Shown: positions 27,652 to 35,547 of the stretch, piece by piece
Position numbering within the stretch: the first letter of the stretch is position 1
Layout: each line of letters starts with the position of its first letter
DNA from: Caryophanales bacterium UBA6259
Lineage (GTDB): Bacteria; Bacillota; Bacilli; Tepidibacillales; Tepidibacillaceae
Length of the DNA stretch: 64,000 nt
Assembly: GCA_002441135.1 (NCBI GenBank)
Contig: DJVJ01000006.1
Span: 8,918 to 72,917 of the forward strand
Direction: 5' to 3'
Notes under the pieces: generated by a model
What the model was told of the DNA's origin: nothing
What the model saw: the letters and a program-made list of their open reading frames with translations, nothing else
Databases searched by the model: none
Position numbers and translations under genes: made by a program

Positions 27652-27687
27652 ATAAAAAAATCCTACATACCAAAAAGGTAGTAGGAT
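27652..27687 (-). terminator. Riboswitch expression platform terminator
   Basis: On the reverse strand ATCCTACTACC pairs with GGTATGTAGGAT and is followed by seven U residues (A run at 27653-27659 on the forward strand). It lies about 40 bases downstream of the GEMM-I aptamer, as expected for transcriptional control. Confidence 0.8.
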
Positions 27688-27728
27688 ACAGTACAAAATA
27701 AATTATGTATGTGTAATCATGTTGATTA

Positions 27729-27816
27729 ATGTACGGCAACCCAGCCATCATGGTAAGAAGCTCTTACTTTAGATCTGTGGCTTTGCGCCCCTGCCTTTCG
27801 ACAGGTTTGCCTTTTC
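27729..27816 (-). ncRNA. Cyclic-di-GMP-I (GEMM-I) riboswitch aptamer
   Basis: Read on the reverse strand, the element has all GEMM-I landmarks in order: GGCAAACC, a P2 hairpin closed by a GAAA tetraloop (CCTGTC-GAAA-GGCAGG), GGGCGCAAAGCC, the tetraloop-receptor-like CTAAAG, a variable P3 hairpin, and ATGGCTGGGTTGCCG, which closes the basal helix. The ligand-contacting position before CAAACC (G20 in the Vibrio Vc2 numbering, as I recall it) is G, which favours c-di-GMP over 3',3'-cGAMP. A terminator follows, then the lipoprotein gene. Confidence 0.93.
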
Positions 27817-28093
27817 AATAGGAATATAGACTATTTTTTTTACTTGTATTTTCCTTTTTATCGTCACATTTATTTACGGGGATGTCAAGCAATATTACGA
27901 GAATCACCCTTTATTTGTCTAAATGAGTATTTATACCTAATCATTTTAGGTCCATTGCTTCACAGACAATTACTATAGTCGTAGGATAAAATTTATACAA
28001 ATTAATACATTATTTTACAATAGTAACCATTTTTTATAAATACTTATCTATGGATAAAATAAGGGAAACATATATTCAAGAGGTGTAAAACTA

Positions 28094-28594
28094 GTGAATC
28101 CGATTCCTGATCAAATTCAACCAAATCTTAAAATACTTTTTGTTGGCTTTAATCCAAGTATTCGATCAGGGGAGACTGGTCATCATTTTTCCAATCCAAA
28201 TAACCGTTTTTGGAAAATCCTTCACCAAGCTGGCATTACACCAAGACTATATAAACCCGAAGAAGACCACTCACTACTTGATTTAGGATATGGCTTTACC
28301 AATATTGTTGCTCGTCCAACGAAAGCAGCAGACGAAATTACTAAGGAGGAGTACCAGAAAGGTAGAAATATTCTCATCCAAAAAATTAAACGTTATCAGC
28401 CAAATATCGTTTGTTTTGTCGGCAAAGGAGTTTACCAGCAGTATGCACAAAAGCGAGAAGCTAAATGGGGATTGCAGCCAGAGTCAGTCGTTAAAGGAAC
28501 ATTAGAATTTGTTGCACCTTCCTCTAGTGGCCTGGTTCGAATGAAAATAGAGGATATGGTAGGAATCTTTAAGCAATTACAGAAATATATATAG
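28094..28594 (+). CDS. mug: G/U mismatch-specific uracil-DNA glycosylase (Mug family)
   Basis: A 166-aa base-excision repair enzyme of the uracil-DNA glycosylase superfamily, family 2 (Mug/TDG). Family motifs are VGFNPSIRSGETGHHFSNPN (with the catalytic Asn in GFNPS), NRFWKILHQAG and the NIVARPTKAADEIT stretch. It removes uracil or other damaged pyrimidines from mismatches. Start: GTG at 28094 after AGAGGTG at 8-9 bases. It stands alone between the riboswitch region and the malonate cluster and is probably not functionally linked to either. Confidence 0.9.
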   Translation: MNPIPDQIQPNLKILFVGFNPSIRSGETGHHFSNPNNRFWKILHQAGITPRLYKPEEDHSLLDLGYGFTNIVARPTKAADEITKEEYQKGRNILIQKIKRYQPNIVCFVGKGVYQQYAQKREAKWGLQPESVVKGTLEFVAPSSSGLVRMKIEDMVGIFKQLQKYI

Positions 28595-28634
28595 TACATA
28601 ACGTTAAGAATAATTAATATTTTAGAAATTTTCA

Positions 28635-28663
28635 TTGAAATAAAAAAATATAAATGATATATT
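28635..28663 (+). promoter_or_regulatory. Promoter of the madB leader
   Basis: TTGAAA (28635-28640), a 17-base spacer and TATATT (28658-28663) make a good SigA promoter. The start would fall near 28670, only about 45 bases before the terminator hairpin at 28716, which argues that the hairpin acts as an attenuator for the genes that follow. Confidence 0.7.
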
Positions 28664-28715
28664 TGATTTAATAAAATTACATCGTGAAATTTAGAATTGA
28701 ATACTGAGTGAATGA

Positions 28716-28755
28716 GGGATAAATAAGGCGATAGGCCTTGTTTATCCCCTTTTTT
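28716..28755 (+). terminator. Promoter-proximal terminator/attenuator upstream of the mad cluster
   Basis: A 14-bp stem, GGGATAAATAAGGC (28716-28729) with GCCTTGTTTATCCC (28735-28748), one G-U pair, has a 5-base loop and a T-tract to 28755. NAG triplets (TAG, GAG, GAG, AAG, TAG) lie at 28692, 28706, 28714, 28725 and 28732 on the transcript, reminiscent of HutP targets. It could also simply end the mug transcript. Confidence 0.85.
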
Positions 28756-28780
28756 ATCTTTCATGAGAGGAGATGATGAA

Positions 28781-28894
28781 ATGAATCCTATTATCTATGC
28801 ACTTCTTACATATGGTATTACAGCAGTATTATCTTTGTTAGTCATTGGTATTATCGTGATTACAAATAGGATTATAAGTAAGAAAGAAAATTAA
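28781..28894 (+). CDS. 37-aa single-helix membrane peptide upstream of madB
   Basis: A very short gene with a strong AGAGGAG ribosome-binding site 8 bases before the ATG. The product has one hydrophobic helix (about residues 4-28: YALLTYGITAVLSLLVIGII region) and a short basic tail, RIISKKEN. It ends 13 bases before madB. Small single-helix subunits (gamma, OadG/GcdD type) accompany sodium-pumping decarboxylases, though usually longer and with an extra cytoplasmic tail, so it may be a minimal accessory subunit of MadB (inference). Codon use and spacing look genuine. Confidence 0.7.
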   Translation: MNPIIYALLTYGITAVLSLLVIGIIVITNRIISKKEN

Positions 28895-28907
28895 GGGGGA
28901 GTTAAAA

Positions 28908-30113
28908 ATGATGGAGTTTTTTATTCAATTATTTCCAGGTATCAGTAGTCTTTTTATTCAAGATCCACTTATCGCATTTGCAAGAATTGTATTAATTATT
29001 GGAGGATTTTTTCTTGCCTATTTAGGGTTTAAAAGAACACTAGAACCATTAATTATGGTACCAATGGGTATAGGGATGATCACTGTAAATGCAGGGGTAC
29101 TATTTCTTGATGTCGGAAAAATGGGGACTATCTTTTTAGATCCAATGGTAAGCGAGCCGACTAATCTTGTTAATATCATGCAAGTCAATTTTTTACAGCC
29201 TATTTATAATTTAACCTTTAGTAATGGTTTAATTGCAGTTTTAGTATTTATGGGAATTGGAGCTATGAGTGACATAGGTTTTATTTTAGCTAGACCTTGG
29301 GCAAGTATTATTGTAGCTATCTTTGCAGAACTAGGTACTTTTGTTACTTTAGCGTTAGGCTTATATTTAGGGTTAGAACCGGGTGAAGCTGCATCTGTAG
29401 CAACTATTGGCGGTGCGGATGGCCCAATGGTATTATTTACTTCATTAATGCTAGCACCTGAATTATTTGTACCTATTTCAATTATCGCGTATTTATATTT
29501 AAGCTTAACCTATGCAGGTTATCCATATATTATTAGATTACTTGTACCTAAAAAATATCGGGGTATTGATATCGAAGCAGAGATGCCAAATGTTTCTAAG
29601 AAAAGTAAATTTATTTTTGTAGTAGTGGTTGCAGGAATATTAAGCTTTCTACTTCCTGTAGCAGCTCCGCTTATCATGGGATTTTTCTTAGGTGTTGCCA
29701 TAAGAGAAGCGGAAATCGTTCCTTTCCAAGAGCAGCTCGAGAAAACGATATTATATTTATCTACTTTGTTTTTAGGATTATTATTAGGAGTTCTAACCGA
29801 AGCACAAACAATTTTAAATCCTAAAGTAGGTATATTAGTAGTATTAGGGATTATTGCTTTAGCAGTATCTGCAATTGGGGGGCTTCTCGGTGGATGGATC
29901 GTTTATAAATTCACAAAAAGAAACTACAATCCAGTGATTGGAATTGCAGGGGTTTCTTGTATTCCGACAACAGCTAAATTAGCACAACAGGCAGCGATGG
30001 AAGAAAATCCTTTTGCAATTATTATGCCTTTAGCTATGGGGGCAAATATAAGTGGATTAATTACTTCTGCTATTGCGGCTGGCGTATTCATTTCTACGAT
30101 TAGTCTTTTATAA
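28908..30113 (+). CDS. madB: Carboxybiotin decarboxylase, sodium pump subunit MadB
   Basis: MadB is the membrane subunit that decarboxylates carboxybiotin on MadF and exports Na+. It is 401 aa with about ten hydrophobic segments and belongs to the OadB/GcdB/MmdB family. The family core VATIGGADGPMVLF carries the conserved Asp (near residue 170), and NPVIGIAGVSCIPTTAKLAQ contains the Asn and Ser of the Na+ path; the position that is Arg in OadB's AAR reads Lys here. GGGGGAG precedes the ATG. The biotin ligase gene follows in the same direction. The neighbouring mad genes identify the substrate pathway as malonate rather than oxaloacetate or methylmalonate. Confidence 0.93.
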   Translation: MMEFFIQLFPGISSLFIQDPLIAFARIVLIIGGFFLAYLGFKRTLEPLIMVPMGIGMITVNAGVLFLDVGKMGTIFLDPMVSEPTNLVNIMQVNFLQPIYNLTFSNGLIAVLVFMGIGAMSDIGFILARPWASIIVAIFAELGTFVTLALGLYLGLEPGEAASVATIGGADGPMVLFTSLMLAPELFVPISIIAYLYLSLTYAGYPYIIRLLVPKKYRGIDIEAEMPNVSKKSKFIFVVVVAGILSFLLPVAAPLIMGFFLGVAIREAEIVPFQEQLEKTILYLSTLFLGLLLGVLTEAQTILNPKVGILVVLGIIALAVSAIGGLLGGWIVYKFTKRNYNPVIGIAGVSCIPTTAKLAQQAAMEENPFAIIMPLAMGANISGLITSAIAAGVFISTISLL

Positions 30114-30149
30114 AAATAATCAAATAGATTTAAAAAAAGGTAGAATAGG

Positions 30150-30947
30150 GTGATGGATAAATTGAGAATGGATGTTAATAAAATTGGAAACTTGCCAACA
30201 AAATGGTTAGGGAAAAATCAATATTATTTTCGTGAAATCAATTCGACCAATCGTGCCGCGAAAGACTTAGCAGAGATGTATGAACCAGAAGGAACCATTG
30301 TTATGGCAGACCGTCAAACAGAGGGAGAAGGTCGTTTAGGACGAAAATGGTTATCTTCAGGGGAAGGCTTATGGTTTTCCGTTATTTTAAGACCAAAACG
30401 TGATCCTTCTGATGCACCACAAATTACTCTACTAGCTGCTGTTGCAGTTGCAGAAGCGATTAAGAAAAAAACGAATTTAATTACAGGCATTAAATGGCCA
30501 AATGATATTCTAATTCACCAAAGAAAGGTTTGTGGTATATTAACGGAACTTAATGTGAATGAAGAAGACTACTTCGTTATTTTAGGTATAGGTATAAACG
30601 TTAATATATCTTTAGAGGATTTTGGAGCGGAATTAGGTGAAATCGCCACCTCCTTATTAATAGAATCAGGGGAAATAGTTCATAAAGTAGAATTATTGAA
30701 AGAGGTATTACTAAAGTTAGAAGAATGGTATTTGATATGGCAAGAACAAGGGTTTGAACCAATACGTCAAGCATGGAAGAAACAAAATATTACTTTGGGG
30801 CAAAAGGTTAAAATTACTTCACTTCATGAATATGAATTTGGTGAAGCATTAGATATTGATGATTCAGGAGCCCTAATTGTAAAGAATGATGAAGGTGAAA
30901 TAAAAAACTTTAATTTTGGTGAAGTTAGTTTAGGTTACAAAAACTAA
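30150..30947 (+). CDS. Biotin--protein ligase without DNA-binding domain
   Basis: A 265-aa biotin ligase (BPL/LplA catalytic fold plus small C-terminal domain). It has the EINSTN start of the fold, GEGRLGRKW (variant of the GRGRxGRxW biotinyl-AMP loop), GIKWPNDI and KVCGILTE. There is no N-terminal winged helix, so it is a class I enzyme that cannot repress bio genes. The position between madB and madA suggests it biotinylates MadF. Start: GTG at 30150 with AAAGG 8-9 bases upstream; the ATG at 30153 is an alternative. Confidence 0.92.
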   Translation: MMDKLRMDVNKIGNLPTKWLGKNQYYFREINSTNRAAKDLAEMYEPEGTIVMADRQTEGEGRLGRKWLSSGEGLWFSVILRPKRDPSDAPQITLLAAVAVAEAIKKKTNLITGIKWPNDILIHQRKVCGILTELNVNEEDYFVILGIGINVNISLEDFGAELGEIATSLLIESGEIVHKVELLKEVLLKLEEWYLIWQEQGFEPIRQAWKKQNITLGQKVKITSLHEYEFGEALDIDDSGALIVKNDEGEIKNFNFGEVSLGYKN

Positions 30948-31004
30948 TTATTAAAAAGGAATAACTATTTAATGAAAATTATTTTCTTAATTTTCAAAAT
31001 ATTG

Positions 31005-31033
31005 TTGAATTATTTTCAATCATAATTTATTAT
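31005..31033 (+). promoter_or_regulatory. Promoter of the hutP-like gene
   Basis: TTGAAT (31005-31010), a 17-base spacer and TATTAT (31028-31033) lie 55 bases before the HutP-like gene and 60 bases after the biotin ligase. The regulator and the downstream mad genes could therefore be transcribed separately from the madB part. Confidence 0.6.
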
Positions 31034-31087
31034 TATTAATAATATAGTTGTCTTAAAAACGTAAAAGAGAAAAGAGAGATTGAGCGA

Positions 31088-31546
31088 ATGAGGGATGATC
31101 GGTTAGAAATCGTAAAAGATTTTTTTTGGCCAGGTACAGATAGTAAAGTTGGAACTGCTTCCGTATTACTTGCTTTATCATCCAATCTAAGGGGAGAAGA
31201 GAGCATTAAAGAGCTTTTAATTAGGGAAGGCTTAAAATGTGTAGTAACTGAAGTTGGGGGTAAATCATATGGAGAATTTCAAGATAAGATCACTAAATCA
31301 GTTATTGGGGCTTGTTTAAACAATGGAATTATCGAGAAATCCTCTTCATCCATTCATGCAGTGCTTCATGCGGCTGAAGAAGCAAAAAAAGGGATACTTG
31401 TTAATGTTTCATCGAGTGTGAGTTTGGCCGTAAAAATCGCAGTGGTAAAAGATTCGCATTGGATTGCAGTCGCTATGTATGGATTGTCAGCAATCCATCC
31501 GATTACAAACCATCATAGAATTGGTTTAGGAATTATGCATTTATAA
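31088..31546 (+). CDS. HutP-family RNA-binding antiterminator, probable regulator of the mad operon
   Basis: A 152-aa protein that aligns with B. subtilis HutP over its length: the ASVLLAL start, the central HAVLHAAEEA helix and the ending HWIAVAMYG...HHRIGLGIMH. The three histidines that bind Mg2+ in HutP (His73, His77, His138 as I recall) correspond to His90, His94 and His142, and Glu98 matches HutP Glu81. HutP hexamers bind NAG triplets and melt a terminator when L-histidine and Mg2+ are bound. Here no hut genes follow. Instead, a strong terminator and madA do, so it probably senses malonate or a related chelating acid (inference). Confidence 0.88.
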   Translation: MRDDRLEIVKDFFWPGTDSKVGTASVLLALSSNLRGEESIKELLIREGLKCVVTEVGGKSYGEFQDKITKSVIGACLNNGIIEKSSSSIHAVLHAAEEAKKGILVNVSSSVSLAVKIAVVKDSHWIAVAMYGLSAIHPITNHHRIGLGIMHL

Positions 31547-31574
31547 ATTGATTATGAATTTAATAAATGAGAAT

Positions 31575-31617
31575 TAGAGGGACAGAGATAAGCTTAGCTT
31601 ATTTTTGTCCTTTTTTT
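31575..31617 (+). terminator. Terminator between the hutP-like gene and madA (antitermination target)
   Basis: A 14-bp stem, GGACAGAGATAAGC (31580-31593) with GCTTATTTTTGTCC (31597-31610), two G-U pairs, 3-base loop, followed by T7. Six NAG triplets fall in 31575-31597 (TAG, GAG, CAG, GAG, AAG, TAG), some 6-7 bases apart, plus GAG at 31569. The position, 30 bases after the regulator gene and 32 before madA, copies the hutP-terminator-hutH layout of Bacillus. Confidence 0.9.
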
Positions 31618-31648
31618 ACAACATTTTTAGGCGAGGGGTGCCGATTAT

Positions 31649-33319
31649 ATGAGGAATGATACCGATGTGGTTTGGGATTCTTTAAAAAGGGATACTGAGC
31701 AAAGAATTCAAAGTGGGAAAGCATTTATCCAGTCGGGAAAATTAGTTGATGCGAAAGATACAATTGCTCTATTAGAAACAATCATTAAGCCTGGGGATAA
31801 GGTAAATCTCGAAGGAAACAATCAAAAGCAGGCTGATTTCTTGGCGGAAAGTTTGTGTAAGGTGGATCCAAAAATTATTCATGACTTGCATATGGTTCAG
31901 TCTGTGTTAGCTTTAGACAGTCATTTGGATCTTTTTGAAAAGGGAATAGCCAAAAAAGTAGACTTTTCCTTTTCTGGGCCACAGGCTAATCGTTTAGCTA
32001 AATATGTACAGGAAGGCAAAGTTCAAATTGGAGCAATTCATACATATTTAGAGCTATTTGGGCGTTACTTTGTTGATCTTACGCCACGAATATCCATGGT
32101 TGCCGCGTATCAGGCAGATAAACAGGGTAATCTTTATACTGGTTTTAATACAGAGGATACCCCAGTTATCGTAGAAGCGACCAAATTCAAACAAGGGATT
32201 GTAATCGCTCAAGTAAATGAAATTGTGGATAAATTACCAAGAGTAGATATTCCAGCGGAATGGGTTGATTTTGTTATTAAAGCTCCTAAGCCATTTTATG
32301 TTGAGCCATTATTTACTCGCGATCCTGCCTTAATCACGGATTCACAGATATTAAGAGGAATGATGGCCTTAAAAGGAATATATGCCGAGTATGGAGTGCA
32401 AAGGATTAATCATGGCATTGGATTTGATACGGCTGCTATTGAATTATTACTTCCTACTTATGGAGAGGAATTAGGCTTAAAAGGTAAAATATGTTCCTAT
32501 TTTGTATTAAATCCTCATCCAACATTAATACCCGCTATTGAGACTGGGTGGGTAAAATCCGTTCATTCCTTTGGTGGAGAGTTAGGGATGGAGGATTATG
32601 TTGCGGCTAGGTCAGACATTTTTTTTATAGGACCTGATGGAACAATGCGGTCTAATCGGGCTTTTGGTCAAACTGCTGGTCACTATGCTTTAGATATGTT
32701 TATTGGGGGCACACTGCAAATTGACCAATATGGTAATAGTAGTACAGCAACTGCGAGTCGTGTGACTGGATTTGGAGGAGCTCCTAACATGGGTGCTGAT
32801 GCAAAAGGGAGACGTCATTCTACTGACTCATGGTTAAAATGCGGAAATGAGTACACGATGAATCATCAGTTGGTCGGGGATATTCCACGAGGGAAGAGAC
32901 TTGTTGTTCAATTACAAGAGACCTTTAGAGAAAAACGTGCACCAGGATTTATTGAAAAACTAGATGCATGGAAGCTTGCAGAAAATGCAGGTCTCGAAAT
33001 TCCCCCTGTAATGATTTACTCCGATGATTTAACACATATCGTATCGGAAGTCGGAATCGCCTATTTAAACCGATGTGCAGATATGGAAGAAAGGAAAGCG
33101 GCGATTAGAGCAGTTGCTGGTTATACAGAACTAGGCTTACTAGCAGATCCAAAAGAAACACGAAAGCTAAGACAAAAGGGGATTGTTAAAACCCCAGAAG
33201 ATCTGGGTATTGATGTGAGTAGAGCCAATAGATCTCTATTAGCGGCTAAAAATATGAAGGAAATCGTTGAATGGTCTAAAGGCCTTTATAATCCACCAAA
33301 TAGGTACCGAAATTGGTAA
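31649..33319 (+). CDS. madA: Malonate decarboxylase alpha subunit (acetyl-ACP:malonate ACP transferase)
   Basis: MadA/MdcA exchanges acetate for malonate on the acyl carrier protein, the entry step of malonate decarboxylation. At 556 aa it has the normal family length and features such as INHGIGFDTAAIELLLPTYG, SVHSFGGELGMEDY and GFGGAPNMGADAKGRRHST, with similarity to CitF-type CoA transferases. The ATG lies after GAGGGGTG. It is the first gene after the antitermination-type terminator and starts a tight run of genes through madM. Confidence 0.95.
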   Translation: MRNDTDVVWDSLKRDTEQRIQSGKAFIQSGKLVDAKDTIALLETIIKPGDKVNLEGNNQKQADFLAESLCKVDPKIIHDLHMVQSVLALDSHLDLFEKGIAKKVDFSFSGPQANRLAKYVQEGKVQIGAIHTYLELFGRYFVDLTPRISMVAAYQADKQGNLYTGFNTEDTPVIVEATKFKQGIVIAQVNEIVDKLPRVDIPAEWVDFVIKAPKPFYVEPLFTRDPALITDSQILRGMMALKGIYAEYGVQRINHGIGFDTAAIELLLPTYGEELGLKGKICSYFVLNPHPTLIPAIETGWVKSVHSFGGELGMEDYVAARSDIFFIGPDGTMRSNRAFGQTAGHYALDMFIGGTLQIDQYGNSSTATASRVTGFGGAPNMGADAKGRRHSTDSWLKCGNEYTMNHQLVGDIPRGKRLVVQLQETFREKRAPGFIEKLDAWKLAENAGLEIPPVMIYSDDLTHIVSEVGIAYLNRCADMEERKAAIRAVAGYTELGLLADPKETRKLRQKGIVKTPEDLGIDVSRANRSLLAAKNMKEIVEWSKGLYNPPNRYRNW

Positions 33320-33338
33320 AGAAGGGGAGGGGAATTGG

Positions 33339-33671
33339 ATGGCTTTACATGAGATTAATTATCAATTATTAATCGAAAATCCTAAGAAAATAAGGAAAGA
33401 ATGGGCTCATATCGGAGTCGTTGGTTCAGGCGATCTAGAGGTTCTTATGGAAAGAAAAGACCTAAATGGTGCAGTTCAAGTAAAGGTAGTTACACCAGTA
33501 ACGGGATTTGATTTTATTTGGAACCGAGTTTTAGAAAGCTTTATTACTGAAAATCAATTAGGTGATTTATTGATTGAAATTAATGATAATAATGCAACCC
33601 CAATTGTGGTTTCAATAAGACTAGCTCAAGCCTTGGCTGAAGCAAACAGAGTTGAGGAGGAGGAGATATAA
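33339..33671 (+). CDS. madE: Malonate decarboxylase acyl carrier protein (delta subunit)
   Basis: A 110-aa carrier protein (MadE/MdcC). It carries malonyl and acetyl groups on 2'-(5''-phosphoribosyl)-3'-dephospho-CoA, not phosphopantetheine. The attachment serine lies in the conserved GVVGSGDLEVLME (Ser30). Start: ATG at 33339 after GGGGAGGGG; the frame is open further upstream inside madA but that extension is not family-like. It ends one base before the madC start, so the two are coupled. Confidence 0.93.
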   Translation: MALHEINYQLLIENPKKIRKEWAHIGVVGSGDLEVLMERKDLNGAVQVKVVTPVTGFDFIWNRVLESFITENQLGDLLIEINDNNATPIVVSIRLAQALAEANRVEEEEI

Positions 33672-33672
33672 A

Positions 33673-34632
33673 ATGCTCAACTGGGAAGAACTGCAGGAAA
33701 GTAGTTTTTTAGAGAGTAATGCAAGAGAAAGAGCTAAAGGATTAGTGGACAAAGGGAGCTTTGTTGAGCTCTTAAATCCTCGTGACCGATTTCATAGTCC
33801 TCACTTACCAGTATTAGGCGAGGCAATCGCATTAGATGATGGAATTGTGGTGGGTATCGGAAAAATTGGAATAAGACCAGTTTTTGTTATTTCTCAGGAG
33901 GGTCGATTTATTGGGGGTTCTCTCGGGGAAGTAAGTGGAGCAAAAATGGCTTATACCATTAAATTAGGTCTTGAAACACTTGAAAGAATAAAAGAGAAAT
34001 ATCCGGAGTCATGGGAAGAGAGGAGACCAACAGTGGTCATTTCCTTTGAAACTGGTGGGGTTAGATTGCATGAAGCAAATGCAGGCCTTTTAGCTCATGC
34101 AGAGGTGATGGATATTATACAGGACGCTCGAAAGAAAATTCCGATTATAAGCTTAATTGGAAGTAAACTTGGATGTTTTGGAGGAATGGGGTTTGTAGCA
34201 GCTGCGACAGATGTGATCATCATGAGTGAATTCGGCCGCTTAGGCTTAACAGGTCCTGAAGTTATCGAGCAAGAAATGGGTAAAGACGAATTTGACGCAT
34301 CTAACCGCGCAATGGTTTACAGAACCACTGGTGGACGTCATAAATATATCCTTGGAGATAGTAATTATCTTGTTCAAGATAAAATTAACGCCTTCAGAGA
34401 AAAGATACAGGAAGTTGTCCATCTGCCATTTGATCAAATTGAACAATACCGTCGGATCGGTTCACTCCAAAATGTACTACAGCAGATGGAATTAATTAAT
34501 GAAGCATTAGAAATTAATCCTAATGATGCAATCGATGTATGGGGATTTTATGGTAATGAGAATCCGGAAACATTGTTAGATTTGAGTTTTGATCAATTTA
34601 TGCAAAAAGCGGTTCGTCGAGAAATTAGATGA
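33673..34632 (+). CDS. madC: Malonyl-ACP carboxyltransferase beta subunit
   Basis: MadC (MdcD-like, 319 aa) and MadD form the carboxyltransferase that moves the malonyl-ACP carboxyl group to biotin on MadF, leaving acetyl-ACP. The sequence is of the crotonase-like carboxyltransferase beta type, with SFETGGVRLHEANAGLLAHAE and KLGCFGGMGFVAAATD, an oxyanion-hole region. Start: ATG at 33673 after GAGGAGGAG, one base past the madE stop. The end overlaps a possible upstream madD ATG as ATGA. Confidence 0.93.
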   Translation: MLNWEELQESSFLESNARERAKGLVDKGSFVELLNPRDRFHSPHLPVLGEAIALDDGIVVGIGKIGIRPVFVISQEGRFIGGSLGEVSGAKMAYTIKLGLETLERIKEKYPESWEERRPTVVISFETGGVRLHEANAGLLAHAEVMDIIQDARKKIPIISLIGSKLGCFGGMGFVAAATDVIIMSEFGRLGLTGPEVIEQEMGKDEFDASNRAMVYRTTGGRHKYILGDSNYLVQDKINAFREKIQEVVHLPFDQIEQYRRIGSLQNVLQQMELINEALEINPNDAIDVWGFYGNENPETLLDLSFDQFMQKAVRREIR

Positions 34633-34652
34633 ATCGAGAGGAGGATCGAATA

Positions 34653-35531
34653 ATGGAAATGGAAACGATGATTGGAAGAGGAAGAGATGCAATTGAAATG
34701 ATTGTTGATGTGGATTCATTTCAAGAGGGCTTAATTGACGATAAAGAGTTCGACCCTGAATTAGGACCAGGAGCGGTAATCGGTACAGCATCAATAAAAG
34801 GATCAACCGTTACAGTGATTGCCAATGATGCTATGGTAATGAATCCAAAATTCAGAGTTGTCTATTCGGGAATTATTGGTTTAGAAGAGGGATACAAAAT
34901 GGCTTTGGCAGTATATCATACCATGGAAAAGGATAGACAAAAAGCCGTTGGGGAGAAAAGAGCAATTGTCCTTATTGTTGATACACCAGGAAATGGACCA
35001 GGTAAGGTCGAGGAAATAGTGGGGATGAATAAATCCACAGGAGCATATCAGTTAGCTTTAGCAGAAGCAAGGAAAGAGGGTCATCCAATCATCGCAATGG
35101 TTATTGGCCGAGCAATTAGTGGTGCCTTTCTATGTCATGGTCTTCAAGCAGATCGTATTCTTTCATTATCAAGTAAATATCAAACCATGATCCATGTTAT
35201 GCCTTTAACAAGTATCGCTAGAATTACAAAATTGGATATAGAAAGATTAGAAGAGCTATCCAAAGAAAATCCAGTTTTTGCTGCTGGGCCAGAATTTTTT
35301 TATAAGCTAGGAGGGGTTGATGAAATCATTAATACCCCTGAGGAGATGAAAGCGTCAATTGATCAACATATAAATGAGGTACATGAATTAAAAATAAATA
35401 ATCAATGCGACCAATTAGGGCCATGGGGACATGGAAACTTAGGGTTAGAAAGAGAAGGACGAAAAGCTAGAATACACGTCATCGAGAAAATGGAATCAGA
35501 ATATCTAGAGGTTATTGATCAATTTTTATAG
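34653..35531 (+). CDS. madD: Malonyl-ACP carboxyltransferase gamma subunit
   Basis: MadD (MdcE-like, 292 aa) is the second carboxyltransferase subunit. Typical features are VDTPGNGPGKVEEIVGMNKSTG cut by the family's conserved glycines, MVIGRAISGAFLCHGLQADRI, and HVMPLTSIARITKL. Start: ATG at 34653 with GAGAGGAGG about 9 bases upstream; the ATG at 34629 overlaps the madC stop but lacks a ribosome-binding site. Together with madC it gives the two-chain form found in both biotin-dependent and biotin-independent malonate decarboxylases; madB and madF decide for the former. Confidence 0.93.
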   Translation: MEMETMIGRGRDAIEMIVDVDSFQEGLIDDKEFDPELGPGAVIGTASIKGSTVTVIANDAMVMNPKFRVVYSGIIGLEEGYKMALAVYHTMEKDRQKAVGEKRAIVLIVDTPGNGPGKVEEIVGMNKSTGAYQLALAEARKEGHPIIAMVIGRAISGAFLCHGLQADRILSLSSKYQTMIHVMPLTSIARITKLDIERLEELSKENPVFAAGPEFFYKLGGVDEIINTPEEMKASIDQHINEVHELKINNQCDQLGPWGHGNLGLEREGRKARIHVIEKMESEYLEVIDQFL

Positions 35532-35547
35532 GAGTGTGGTGTCTATT

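Noticed and set aside
31088..31546. Reading the HutP-like gene as part of a histidine-utilisation operon
   Set aside because: No hutH, hutU, hutI or hutG genes follow; the downstream genes are clearly malonate decarboxylase genes.
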